Origin: Vandiemenella viatica
Taxonomy: Eukaryota; Arthropoda; Insecta; Orthoptera; Morabidae
DNA length: 64,000 nt
Direction: 5' to 3'
NCBI GenBank assembly: GCA_031002005.1
Contig: JARYHS010008074.1
Location: 346,046,932 to 346,110,931, forward strand
In this document: piece by piece, positions 46,691 through 57,966 of the stretch
Position numbering within the stretch: the first letter of the stretch is position 1
Layout: each line of letters starts with the position of its first letter
Notes under the pieces: generated by a model
What the model saw: only the letters and a program-made list of their open reading frames with translations
Database searches by the model: none
What the model was told of the DNA's origin: nothing
Position numbers and translations under genes: made by a program

Positions 46691-47629
46691 CTCAGGCTAC
46701 AGTCATTCTCTATTATTGGTATCTATGGAAAATGAATGCATTGAATCGAATTGAATATCTTTGAGCTATTGTTCTGAACGCTGTCTTTTCGCCGGCCGCC
46801 ATTTCTACTGGAATCTGGTTCGTTTTCGGTGTGAACTGCGCCATTGCGGCATCGTTGTGTTTGACCGAAGGAATATTGAATTTTTTAATTCCGGATCTTG
46901 TTACTGTGGTAAATTTTATTATATTTTTCGCTGTTGGGGAGTTATTGTAGTTGTTATCTTTTTTTTTTGTTATTAAGATACTTATTAACGTTTGCTGATC
47001 GGATCCTTGAAGATTATGGCGTTTCTACACAAAGCGATAATTTTTTCTTGTACAATGTATGGAATTAAAACAGTGGTGTGAAAATTTTTGTTTTAGTAAT
47101 AATTTGTTAGTCTATTTTACTATACGGCGTACTGTAAATCTCGCTAATCGGAGGACATTACCCTGAGTAGACGCCATTTTAGTAATTCGCCATCGTGTGG
47201 TTTGTGTAGGTGACGTTATTTTGGAATCCAATATAATCTTTCACTTTTTGGAGAACAAAGGTGTTTCGGTATAGAATTGTTTTAGATTGGAATTTTTTGT
47301 TTCTATAGTTTTAGCTTTTTCTGTGTTTGGTATGTGCTAGTAAAGAATTGTGCATGTAGTAAGAAGAGCTTGTTTAAGAGTCATTATGCAGGAACGTTCA
47401 AAAAAGTCATATCTGCCTGAATTTCGGTACACATTGTTTTAGGCGTATCGTTTTAGAAAAAATGTTATAGGAATCCATTAATTCTACATAGTGTAGTCTT
47501 GGTTCAGGCTGCTTTTCAACATTACCACAAATGCTATTAGTTGAAAATAAAACTGGTTTTGTATGTTGTGTATGAACTTTAGCAGTGTTTCCTTTTAAGT
47601 GGTAGGCATACTCTTAAGAGATATGAGTG
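46691..47629. other. No gene seen
   Basis: The sequence is AT-rich with no coding or repeat pattern I recognise, apart from one degenerate copy of the 25-nt motif at 47501-47520 (ggttcaggctgcttttcaac). Confidence 0.45.
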
Positions 47630-49980
47630 TTTGCTTGAAGGGGGGGGGGGTAATTGCGAACCACTGAACTACAGATAGGAAGGTTGGCTGCCATGTGATG
47701 TGTTATCAGAAGATTATGATCCTGACTCTCAGGAAATGCAAGATGTTTATTGCATATTGGGAAATCTTAAATAAAATTTTGGTGTGGATAGCACTTTCTC
47801 CACCTGTTCTTTACTGTTCCTAACCTGTTGAAATTTGGATTAATTGTTGTGTTATAATATGCTTTCACCCTTTTCAATCTTTTTCTTGGTAGCTGTAAAA
47901 TAAGAATGGAGAAAGAAGGAATAGTGGTATTCGCTTCAAATTTACCACGCGAAATCACACTTACCTTAGTCGTGAAGCAACATAATAGTTACGAATTAAC
48001 GCTACAGAAAATCGCCATATCACTTCATATTGTCTTGCCAAAGATATGTTTACTCTGGAGGAAAGACTGTAGAATCACTTGCAACTGTGATAAATACAAT
48101 TTGAATATACTACTATGGCGTTATGACGATTGTAATGCAGCGTCCAAATTTTACCATGTACTCGATGTGGTCCAGGCTGCATTTCAACCTAAGTGCATTG
48201 ACTTCAGGTTGAAAAGAACCATGGACAGCATGAATTTGTTAGCATTTAGGCTTTAATGCAGTCTGGACCACAGTGAAACAAACATCGGACACGATATTGC
48301 GAACACTATATTTCCATGTCGTGTATCGGTACTACTATGGCCCAGGCAGCATAACAACATAAACTCGAATGAATATTGACGAAATTATATTTTACAGATA
48401 TGTGTTTAGTCGTAATGCAGCCTGGACCATAGTGAAACGTAAACACATGATATTGCGGATTTCCAATTGTCATAGGCCCTATAGTATTTATCATTATTAC
48501 TGTGGTCCAGGCTGCATTACAACCTAAACACGAAAGGTTGTTGAAGAAGTCATATTTTATAAATGTTATATATTTTCGTATGCACGATTGTAATAACAAT
48601 TTCAGCCATGTGAGCAAATTATGAAAAACTGAATAAAATATAAATCAGTCGATTACGGATTAATAGAATCGAGAAAAGCTTCTACGACCTTTTGTCATTA
48701 AATCGAGTGCGTTTCAAAGGCAATTTTATTACTCAGTAAGTAAACGTATTGTAATATGCGGATTCATACATAAATTATACATTCAATAAGCTACTGATGG
48801 CGGCACATCGCGACCAACCACAAGCGGCCATTTGCCACGAATTGTACTACTCACCGCTAAATAGTGCCAAAATAAATTGGTTCTGCTGCATTTGCAAAAG
48901 AAAATATATTTCTCGGCGTGATGTCTGCTTTTTATTAATAGCAAATAAAATCGCAATTCACATGGAAATATTCTTACATCTGCCCTATTACACACAGCAC
49001 AGAAACATATATATATATAGTGTCAGAAAAATTCATCAGAGATTTCACAGTTGTGATGATGTAAAGCCAGAGTTTTTACATCATCGTTGGCGTTCCAATA
49101 TGTAGTGCAATGGTGGTTTTTCTGAAGTGTTAATTCGTAACTTTTATGCTGCTTCACGTCTAAGGTAAGTTAAGTGTGATTTCGCTTCCATGTACACTTT
49201 TTCTTAAAAGATATGACCACAGGAACGTATGTGGTAAATTTGAAGCGAATACCACAAGTCCTTCTTCCTCCATTCTTATTTTACAGCTACCTTTTTTTTT
49301 CTAAAAAGTCACCACAAATTAATGCCAAAATGTGGAAGTGATACACAGCTATTAGATGCTTCTGGCATTGCAGAATTTATGACAATTGAAATGTTGGTTA
49401 ACTCCTTTGTTGCAATGTTTTCTCGCTATTTCAGCTTCCCTCCGTTGTGAAAAGTCACACAAATAAACTGATGGAAAATATTTTTCTGAGCTGTAGCATG
49501 TCTCCATCTTTTTATCGATACGAGCAGACAGTCGATTGCTTCCGTTGTAAACAAATGCACCATTTCTGAGATGGTTTGCCCCAGAGTGAACTTTCCTACA
49601 TGTTGTTATCTTGGTCCAGGCCGAATTTCAACCTAACCCTGACCACAATGATATAACTAACCTTTTTAGGTTGATATGATCCTTTCACCGATAATTTGTC
49701 ATTTTTGCAGTGCCGGAAACATTTTGTGGTTGTGCAGCGTCTCGTATTTTGGCGATTTTTAATTTAATTTGTGGAGCCTTTTCTGGAAAAGAGAGTGCAA
49801 AATGTGAAGAGGACATTGTGTGGAAGCTCTTAATCCAAATTTCAACCGGTTAATACCAGTTTCGGATAAGTGGAGAAAGTACCCACCCAACCAACTTTTA
49901 TTGTAAGATTTTTCTCAGTATGCGAGTTTGAGTTCTTTCATGGAGTGGTACTTGGAGGGGGGGGGGGGAGAGACTTTGGA
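47630..49980. repeat. Nested inverted-repeat cluster
   Basis: 47890-48010 pairs, inverted, with 49115-49310 (shared gtaaaataagaatggag, gtggtattcgcttcaaattt, gcgaaatcacactta and gttacgaattaac). The right arm holds an extra ~45 nt. The words before it (cctaacctgttgaaatttgg at 47820) reappear inverted near 49840-49870. 47640-47780 matches 49950-50095 directly (poly-G, then aggttggctgcca and actctcaggaaatg). So at least two repeat units are nested. No protein is encoded; the frame at 48797-49105 looks fortuitous. Confidence 0.6.
48169..48526. repeat. Array of alternating inverted copies of the 25-nt motif
   Basis: Five copies of ggtccaggctgcatt or its reverse complement start at about 48169 (+), 48255 (-), 48338 (+), 48413 (-) and 48503 (+), that is every 75-90 nt. 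Orientation strictly alternates. The block gtgaaac..aacatc...gata flanks the minus copies. 48250-48660 aligns with 59290-59640 in the lark intron. Adjacent copies can pair as hairpins. Confidence 0.7.
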
Positions 49981-50132
49981 GTCACTGAACTTCAGGGTAG
50001 AAGGTTGGCTGCCACGTAATAATTTTTATCAGCTTCATTACTCTCAGGAAATGTAGCATGTTTACTGTATATTGAGAACTCTTGGATAAAAATTTCCTAA
50101 TTAAATTTTGCTATGATTTTTGGGGCTCCATG

Positions 50133-51246
50133 TCAATACGTCGGAACCTATAAATATTGTCCTATCGGTATGAAATTTGGTAAACACATTCCTATGGCGA
50201 TAATATTTGATTTAAAGTGTAGAACGTAACCTTCGAATATGTAGAAATGTGGGTAGATGTATACATGTTATTATGCAAGAAATACATGTTAATAGCTGTT
50301 GAAATTTATTCCATGTGTTTTTAAGTCTTCATTATTGAATAAAAACTGCTTTCCACATGCAAATTGCAGATACGTAATAACTAGAAAATCATGTAACATT
50401 TAGGTACAATTTCTCTGTGCGGGCTGACAGTTTTTCAGTGCTAAGATATGTTGCATGGCAGCCTACCTTACAGGGACAAACATGACGTCTACCGTAACGA
50501 ATGTTTAATACCAAGCATTTAAGTTGGTTTAATTTTTTGCTAATAGCAGTTGTGGTTGGGGTAGAAATGTAGGGTTTTATCTAACAGGCAATACCGCTGC
50601 CTCGCGACTTAACATATTGTCATCGTGACGTCACGTTCACGTACAGTCAATTTTTCTGACTATTGTGACCGAGCGTAGTGAGGTCACAATAATTTAAAGC
50701 TGTTCAATATCAACATAAACTGATATGCCGAAGGTGGATCAGATGCATGCGGCCGCTTACTAGCGGCCGCAATGTCCAATAACACATCAAAACTGAACAT
50801 CTCGTTGTGTTATTAGACATCTGCAGCCGCTTAGTAGCGGCCGCCTGCATCTGATCCACCTTCGGCATATCAGTTTATGTTGGTATTTTACAGTTTTAAA
50901 TTATTGTGACCTCACTACGCTCCGTCACAATAGTCAGAAAAATTTACTGTACGTGAACGTGATGACACGCTAACAGTCGCGAGGCAGCGGTATTGCCTTT
51001 TAGATAAAACCCAAAATTTAGCCTGGACCAATAATTTAGAGTAAGAAACACACAGAATAAATATCGACATGTAATAATGTATATTTCTTGCGTAATAACA
51101 TATACCCATATTTGAAGTGATTTTACATTATTTCCACACATTCGAAGCTTACGTTATACACGTTTAATCAAATATTATCGCCTAAGGAATGTGTGTACCA
51201 AATTTCAGACCGATAGGACAATTTTTGTAGGTTCCGACGTATTGAT
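50133..51246. repeat. 1.1-kb near-perfect palindrome
   Basis: tcaatacgtcggaaccta at the left pairs with taggttccgacgtattga at the right. Matching words continue inward: attgtcctatcggt, cgataatatttgatt, ataccgctgcctcgcgac and tgtgac.gagcgtagtgaggt, down to atatgccgaaggtggatcag next to the centre. The loop is about 20 nt between aacac (near 50785) and gtgtt (near 50806). Each side of the centre has a small GC palindrome containing gcggccgc. Arms differ by scattered substitutions and a few indels. No coding sequence is present. Confidence 0.85.
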
Positions 51247-51459
51247 GTGTTACCAATTTTGGTTCACATTTACTGTGTGACACACCTTTAAAGAAAAAGT
51301 GCATGTTAAAACAATGAGACAGAAAATAGTAAATTAAAATGCCTTGAAATGTGGCTAGGTGTATAGTTAAACAAGAAATATAGCCTACTAAAGTACTTGT
51401 TCATTGGATGTGTGAGGAAAGCACAAAGTTTGGGGACTGCACCATGTTCGGAACATACC

Positions 51460-51890
51460 CGAAACTGATACTAACCTGTTGAAATTTGTATAAATTGCTT
51501 TGTTATAATGTCCTCTTGATGTTTTGCACTCTTTATTTTACAGAAAAGTCGCTACAAATTAGATTAAAAATGCCAAAATATGAAACTGGTGCTCAGCTAT
51601 TAGATGCTCCCAGTGATGCAAAATCAATGACATGTTGGTTAAATCCTTAGCTGCAATGTTTTCTTGCAGTTTCATATTCTGCCCATTGTTAAAAGTTGCA
51701 CAAAATATACTAATAGAAAATACTTGTCTTCTGAGGCGTAGCACAGCCATGCTTGCCATCTACATTGATACAAGCAATTGAAGATGCTCGACTGTTTCGT
51801 TATAATAAATAGGCGTATGCTGTTTCTGAAATGGGTGGTGCAGAATGAAATTTTTGTAATATTTTTTCTCTTTGTCCAGGCCACTTTTCT
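51460..51890. repeat. Repeat unit related to 49300-49900 and 52200-52900
   Basis: The order is actaacctgttgaaatttg, atgtcctcttgatgttttgc, agaaaagtcgctacaaatta, then tcagctattagatgct and ctgcaatgttttc. It ends with tttgtccaggccactttt. The same order occurs at 52240-52650 and, with its first part inverted, at 49310-49900. It lacks a matching second arm here. Confidence 0.5.
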
Positions 51891-52189
51891 GTTTAATTCT
51901 AGATACGGATACCCCTACAATCTCTTACCGCCTCGCATAGTGCACAGATCACGTGGTATATATGACGTCATTGTGACGTATTCAGTCTGCATAAAGTTAT
52001 TCAGCGACATGTGTTATAGGAATGCACGGGAAGTAGGGGTTTTCGGGCAGGGAGATATTAAGAAAATGAAATTGTAATATTTTCCTCATTTTATAGTGTG
52101 CGTCGCGAATGAAGATGGGTGGTGCAGAGAGAGAGAGAAATAGGATCACAATGGTTAACAACGTTGCCGCATTTCCAGCAGGAGACGAG
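51891..52189. other. Mixed repeat, shares words with 53240-53460
   Basis: agtaggggttttcgggcagg (52030) reappears at 53270. ctcttaccgcctcg and acagatcacgtggt (51922-51957) reappear at 53415-53458. These may be pieces of a further duplicated unit. No gene is seen. Confidence 0.4.
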
Positions 52190-52915
52190 CGACTTACAGG
52201 GGAATTGCACCTCTTTCGGTACCTGCCAGAAACTGGTGCTAACCTGTTGAAATTTACATCAGTCGCTTCGTCAACATGTCCTCTTCACGTCTTGCGATCA
52301 AACATTCCCGAAAAGTTGCCAGGAATTTAATTAAAAGTGCCGAAATATGACATGACTCACAGCAGTTACATGCCGCCAATGTTGAAAAAATCAGTGACAG
52401 TCTCTTAAAATGTTGATTTAATCCTTTGTTGTAATGTTTTCATACCTTTTCAGCTCTACTCCTTTGTAAAAAGTCACACAAAATTTACGAACACGCAACT
52501 TTTATCGGAGTTGTAATACGGTGATGACAGTCATCTTACATAACAACGAGCAACCAGAGATTCCGTTGTAAACAAATACGGCTTGGCATGTTAGATGCCG
52601 CATAGCCAAAATTTCGTAATTTTTTATCACTTGGTCCAGGCCGTATTTCAACCTAACCACGATTTCTATGACAAAACTAAACTGTTTAGGTTGAAATGAT
52701 CCCTGTACCGATAATTTTTGTTATTTTAGCAGTGTTGGAAGCATTTAGCAGTTGCTCAACCCTTTCATATTTCGGCTTTTTTAATTAAATTCCTGGCGAC
52801 TTTTCCGCAATGTATGATCGCAAAACATGAAGAGGACATGTTGACAAAGCGACTGATGTAAATTTCAACAGGTTAGTACCAGTTTCTGGCAGGTACCGAA
52901 AGTGGTGCAGTTCCC
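52190..52915. repeat. Foldback element with ~200-bp arms
   Basis: cacctctttcggtacctgcc, taacctgttgaaatttacat, cagtcgcttcgtcaacatgt and cctcttcacgtcttgcgatc in the left arm are all found inverted at 52750-52915. The loop region carries ttggtccaggccgtatttca (52631-52650) and, 40 nt later, an inverted gtttaggttgaaatgatcc. No open frame of note. The arms resemble the units at 49310-49900 and 51460-51890, so one family made all three. Confidence 0.7.
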
Positions 52916-53188
52916 ACTTACAGAGAGGAAGAAAGTATAGTAATTACACTACTTCTACATATATTACTGCTGTGCAATGATAATAAACAATATATGCGTT
53001 TTAGCAGCACTTTATATGTTAATACTATTAAGAGAGACAGGAATGTCAGCCACAGCAAACAATCAACACTTGTGTAACCACGACAAGCACTAGATTGTTA
53101 CTGAATTCGATTGGCTACTGGCAGAGCTATGACGTCTTGTGCAGAATCTGGCTAAACTGGGCCGCCTTCGTTCGTGACACACACTATA

Positions 53189-53409
53189 GGTATTGTCATC
53201 TAGAATTTAATCCATCCACTTAATTCTATATTGCGATACCGATTGCGTACATATGTCACGGGACTGCATGGAAAGTAGGGGTTTTCGGGCAGGGATAAAT
53301 TAGACAAATAAAATTTGCACAGAAATATTGTGAAAAATGAAATTGTGATAAATGTTAGGTATCGTCATCTAGAATTTAACCCATCCACTTATTTCTGTAT
53401 TGAGATACC
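53189..53409. repeat. Two direct copies of a ~52-bp transposon terminus
   Basis: 53189-53240 and 53358-53409 both read ggtat.gtcatctagaattt, then catccactta and a gatacc end, 117 nt apart. An inverted copy lies at 56940-56991. Each copy itself begins GGTATC/T and ends GATACC. The inner copy is taken as the left terminus of the Merlin-like element. The outer may be a remnant of another one. Confidence 0.55.
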
Positions 53410-53779
53410 CTAAAACCTCTTACCGCCTCGTGTTGTAAACACACAGATCACGTGGTGCACTTCTATTTATTACAGAACATTTAATCACTTAAATAAAATG
53501 CAGTACAGAAAAGACAATTCATATATTTTCACTCAACAATATCACAATTCTGAGAATAGCAATTTGATTGTTTGTTTCATCAGAAAAGTTTCACTTGTAT
53601 ATTGTTTCCGTTGTAGTGTACGAGTGCGAACAGGTCTTCTTCAGAATCCTTGTGGTCTGAAGATTTGGAACCACGAAGTAGAAATCAGTGTGAAGCATCT
53701 TCCGGTTCTTTGCAAGAAAGGATGCTAAGTGGTCCATTGGAATCAGGAGACCAACCCGTTATAAATTTTACATATCTTG

Positions 53780-54570
53780 TGTTGGGGGAGTTGACCAGCA
53801 AAAAGAGTTGCAATTTCTTCGAGATAACTGGATTATTTCTAGTAACAACTTCTGCCCCAGATGCGAAGAACCAATGAAGCTCACAAATGTACACGAGATG
53901 AAGTTACCTGGTGTTGTCGGAAAGACAATATTTGGCGCTCTATTAGAAAGGGTACATGGTTTGTCTGAAACATATTCGTTCTGTCAACGCCTTCGTGTGA
54001 AAGCGGACATGCGTGAAGTTATATGTAGTGCACAAACAGTGTACTCCTTTTGCCGCGAAATTTGTACATCAAGTTGGAAAATTGTGTGGAGTCAACAAAA
54101 TTGTTCAAATTGATGAAAGCTGCTTTGGAAAAACGAAGTATCATCGGGGGAGGCCGGGTATTTGGTGCTATAGAAGGAAGGAAGGGAAAAGTGTTGCTGA
54201 AAGTGATTAAAAAAAGGATAAAAAACTGATTCCACTAATTACAAATCACGTTACGTGAGGGACAACTATTTATTCAGATGAATGGGCTGCTTACAGGGGG
54301 GTTGCAAAGTTCTGGTTTCATTCACGCATCAGTGAATCATACGCTGCAATTCAAAGATTATGAAACAGGTGCATGCACAAACAAAATAGAAGCCCAGTGG
54401 TCGGTGATAAAATCCTATATAGGGAAAGGGAAAAGAAGGAAGGTTGCTGCAAACTCGCCTGAATAAATACACGTGGAGAAAAAAATGTTTCAGGCAATGA
54501 TTGTAGCTTTAGAGCTTTTCTACGTGATGTTCTTGTGTATCCCCCATGTGAGAGAGATGTCGAGTGAATA
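53780..54570 (+). pseudogene. ISXO2/Merlin-like transposase remnant
   Basis: Plus strand, several frames. LQFLRDNWIIS with CPRCEEPMKL corresponds to the N-terminal zinc-ribbon region. NKIVQIDESCFGKTKYHRGR (about 54098-54157) is the first catalytic Asp box of ISXO2-type DDE enzymes. GTTIYSDEWAAYRGVA (about 54260-54305) is the second Asp box. VNHTLQFKDYETGACTNKIE with AQWSVIK (about 54330-54420) gives the Glu box. The end shows YTWRKKMFQ in a further frame. Stops and frameshifts separate these, so it is inactive. An intact relative would excise and insert the element. Confidence 0.75.
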
Positions 54571-54904
54571 AAAACATTTTTTACCCGTATTTTAGTATTC
54601 TTCAGTTTATTTAAATTAGTGCTCAGTATTTGATCTTTATATTTTCATTTTCTCTCCCAATAATGTACCCAAGTTAGTATTTCAGCTTAATAATTTCTTA
54701 ATTTTAGCTTCAAATAATGTATCCAAGTTAGTACGCTTTGAACTTTAGGTAAGTTTTCAATATTTTAACATTACATCATTCTTATGAATTAATAAGCATT
54801 ATGGGATTGCTATAGTGTAATTATGTTCATGTATTTCCACACTTTTCCTTCACTATACAATTCGATATTACAAAAGTGTCTTCCTGTACCCTTCAAAGTT
54901 GTAA

Positions 54905-56774
54905 AGGCCGCCACACACGGACGAGCCAACAGGCCAAATGTCCTTGCGCTGATCCAAAACTCGTCGTGTGTGGGGCAGCGCGGATGGACTGGCGTGGCTC
55001 GGTAGGCCCTGCTGGATTTTTGCCGAGTCCAAAATCCACCGCCCCGAGCCAGGTAGCCGAGGGTCTGGTAGACTATCCCCACCATGACTGGAGTGGGATA
55101 ACCCGTGCAACGAAAAGTGGATACTAATTTGTAGACACTTTTGTCTTAAATATCTCAGCTTTCCGACTTCACATCAAAATGAAACTTGCCTTATTTTACT
55201 TGCGGGACCACGGACTGTACATTAAGCGAAACCCGGTCAAAATCTGACTAATATTTTTTTTCTTTATTCCTGTTCATAATTTTCATACAGACAAATAAAA
55301 AAAATACAGCTAATTATTTTCCTGTAGCACGTTAATATTACCCGAACCAATTTTTTAAAGAATATCTGATATGTGCAGACTTTACCGTTTATAGTTACAT
55401 TATATCGTTTATAGTTGCATTATATCTATGGATTAAACCCAATAGTTAGTTCAGAATGGCTAATAAATTCATAGAATTTCATCTGTCGTTTTCACCCTAG
55501 TCCTTTCATTCTTGTACATACCGATTTTTTTTAAAAATCAGTATTAATAGCGCATTAGTGCAACACCAAAAACAATTCTGAAAGATCGAAAATATGGACT
55601 TTGGCCGTGTCTTCAATTAAAAATTACGAAGTTTTTATCTCACGGAGATAGATTCGATTTAGAAGGGTTTAAGTCACAATCATGTAGGTCAGTCACATTT
55701 TCAATAAAAAAAGACACTGAAACCATATGTAGATAAATCAATCTTTTAGTAAAAAATATGAAGCAAGTCAGATTTTCATTCAGCTTCCAACAGGAGGAAC
55801 TGGAAATTCAACTGATGAATGAAATACGTGCTTTGTTTATCAGCAAAGTGGTATAAGTCAGGCTTAAATCATTGTGTTTGTAAACGCATCCTGCGTGCTC
55901 ATTGTGTAAACTTATCCTACATGCTGACTTTTAGAGCACTTCTGAATAGGATTTCTAAAGACATAATTGATTCTAAAAAAACAATTCAAGATCTTCTTTC
56001 TTACAACGCAAGATACATTACGCAATCTCAGTTTTGGTTATAAATACACCGGAGTAAGTCATACACCCTAGTGTGTTCGTTAGGTTTTTTAATAAACACT
56101 AGTTAGTCATTTTTGTCAGCAGTAAAATGTAACCATTTTATAGACTTTATTCAATTATAATCTTGGTGTTAAATTTGATTCCAGGTGACATCACTAAAAT
56201 GAACATAATACATCTATGTTCCAGAATTTACTACAGTATTTTTTTAATTATGTTAATTTCTATAAAGCAAGGAAAATTGACTTACACCACTGTATTTTGT
56301 ATTTTATACTTTCTTGCTAATTTTCATCATTTAAGACAATTGTTTTTAAGAAGCATTTAATTTTTTCTGTAAAATAAAATTAAAAGCGAAAAAAATAGTT
56401 TTAAATGACTGCTGATTTTTTAAAAAAACTTTCCATAACCTAGCGAAAAAAAGGCCTTCAGTCTGTGCGACCATTTAGCAAGCTTCAGTTTATATTGTAC
56501 TAAGTATTGTATCAGGCTTCTTTCATGTAATTTTGGGACACATTTGAAGACAGAAAAAACACTAAAATAAAACCAATCAGGCCCCAGGGCGGACTCATGC
56601 CGGGCCAGCGTGCTACCCCCTACACTGCTAGAGCCGGACTGGCGAAAGTTGTAGGCACGCACTGGCCTGGCTCGGCACGGCTCTGTCGTGTGTGACCCCC
56701 TGGTTTGGACTGAGTCTAAATGGAATGGTGTGAAATGGCCTGGCGCCAGATGGACTGCTCGTGTGTGGCGGCCT
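54905..56774. mobile_element. TAA-flanked non-coding DNA transposon (PIF/Harbinger-like)
   Basis: TIRs AGGCCGCCACACACGGACGA (left) and, reverse complemented, AGGCCGCCACACACGAGCAG (right) are flanked by TAA at 54902-54904 and 56775-56777. The subterminal 200 bp at each end are GC-rich, with repeated ggctcgg, gccagg and ggactgg words. The 1.4-kb middle is AT-rich and lacks coding sequence. Class is inferred from TSD length. It sits inside the Merlin-like element. Confidence 0.65.
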
Positions 56775-56991
56775 TAAGATTCCACTATTTTTCTGGTATT
56801 AACATGAATAGCTTTAAAATATTGTATACATATCATGAATACCATTTCTTTGTTCCCATGTATTACTTCTTTCAGAATATTTTCCCACGTTGTAATGTTT
56901 TACTTCGTTAAGAATTTTTTTATTATATGCAATACACGCGGTATCGCGATAAAGAATTAAGTGGATGGTTTCAATTCTAGATGACGATACC

Positions 56992-57942
56992 CAAAATGAC
57001 GAAAATATTAAAATTTCATTTTCCTCGCGAATATCAATTACTGGTTCTGGAGAAGAAGTTGTCCTTTTGGTCCGAAAATCTTTACACGATCCTTAGATTG
57101 GTATTTAAGAATGATTTGTTATGACCATCAATTAAGCACATTACTACACAAGCATTCTAGGTCTACACACTATAAACCTCACCATCTCCGAATTTCATTA
57201 AATTTGTATTGACTTGGCAAAGTACCAAATTTCATTGGGAAATATCAATTTGTTTTTGATTACAGATGTTTAAAGTTGTAAAAAATTTGCAAAAAAACTG
57301 CAGACATTTATTTGCTTTGGGTGTTCTCATAATTTAACTAGAGGGCTGGGAGATATCAAACTTTTTCGTGCCCTTTTGTGTACCTAACATTTTGCTTTCA
57401 ATTTTAAACAAAAATCCAAAAGTGCATCTCCCTCCTCCCCCTGTGCCCGTTTGCTGCAATTTGAAACAGTTTTCGTTTTGGTAGCGTAATGTCTATGTTT
57501 AGATACCAGAAACTTTTTCATTTTTTATTATTAAATATAACCATGTCAAAACACACTAACCTTCAACAGAATATCTTCATCCAGTTATCTTACTCATTTA
57601 GTGAAATAAGCAAAGTGGAATGGAGTAAAATACTGATGCAGTCATCACAGAAAAAGTGGAAAGTCCTTTTAATAGAAGCATCAAGGGTTGCAGATTTTGA
57701 AAGTCAAACTATGAGGCTAAAATTATTCAGTAGAGGCTGCTCATAATCACAGAGTGAAAGGAGCTGTTTTATATTGTATCTGTTGCTGTACTCTAATGGA
57801 GCAGTAATTTGAATAAAACATTTTTCTTACTTATGGTATTAATTTTTTTTATGACGCCCTGCCTGCTTTTGTTTGCTTTTTGTATTGTGGTCAATAATTC
57901 TGTTTTTGAAGGATAATGTGAATACTATTTCTTTGCTTTCAG
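56992..57942. other. Upstream region of lark, no gene recognised
   Basis: The stretch lies between the Merlin-like terminus and the first recognisable lark exon. It ends in an acceptor (ctttgctttcag, 57931-57942), so at least its right end is intron, and the 5' non-coding exon(s) of lark must lie further left. The open frame at 57489-57746 has no recognisable features. Confidence 0.45.
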
Positions 57943-57966
57943 AACTGATTACAGAATTGCAAGACA
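57943..57966 (+). other. lark: lark 5' UTR end
   Basis: The exon begins after ctttgctttcag and has 24 non-coding bases before the ATG, including an in-frame stop (TGA at 57946-57948). That fixes the start codon and implies a separate upstream 5' UTR exon. Confidence 0.75.

Larger units (their letters stand above)
53358..56991 (+). mobile_element. Merlin/IS1016-like DNA transposon, interrupted by a MITE-like element
   Basis: The 52-bp inverted termini at 53358-53409 and 56940-56991 enclose a decayed transposase at 53780-54570 on the plus strand. A TAA-flanked element lies at 54905-56774. Removing that insertion leaves about 1.76 kb, a normal size for this class. A clear 8-9 bp target duplication was not seen, so the exact limits are tentative. 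Confidence 0.5.

Noticed and set aside
48169..48526. CRISPR-like array
   Set aside because: Repeats alternate in orientation, spacers are homologous rather than unique, and the genome is eukaryotic.
48797..49105. 102-codon open frame within the palindromic cluster
   Set aside because: It runs through non-coding repeat arms and a (TA) tract. A CCxxCK pattern in it is not a recognisable zinc finger.
50720..50850. Cloning-vector contamination suggested by NotI, BamHI-like and NsiI-like sites at the palindrome centre
   Set aside because: No vector backbone or polylinker order is present. The sites are embedded in diverged arms that continue for 500 nt as ordinary AT-rich repeat, so a natural palindrome is more likely, although long reads should confirm it.
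57489..57746. 85-codon open frame just upstream of lark
   Set aside because: No similarity I recognise, and lark already has an in-frame stop and a splice acceptor before its own ATG. Possibly intronic.
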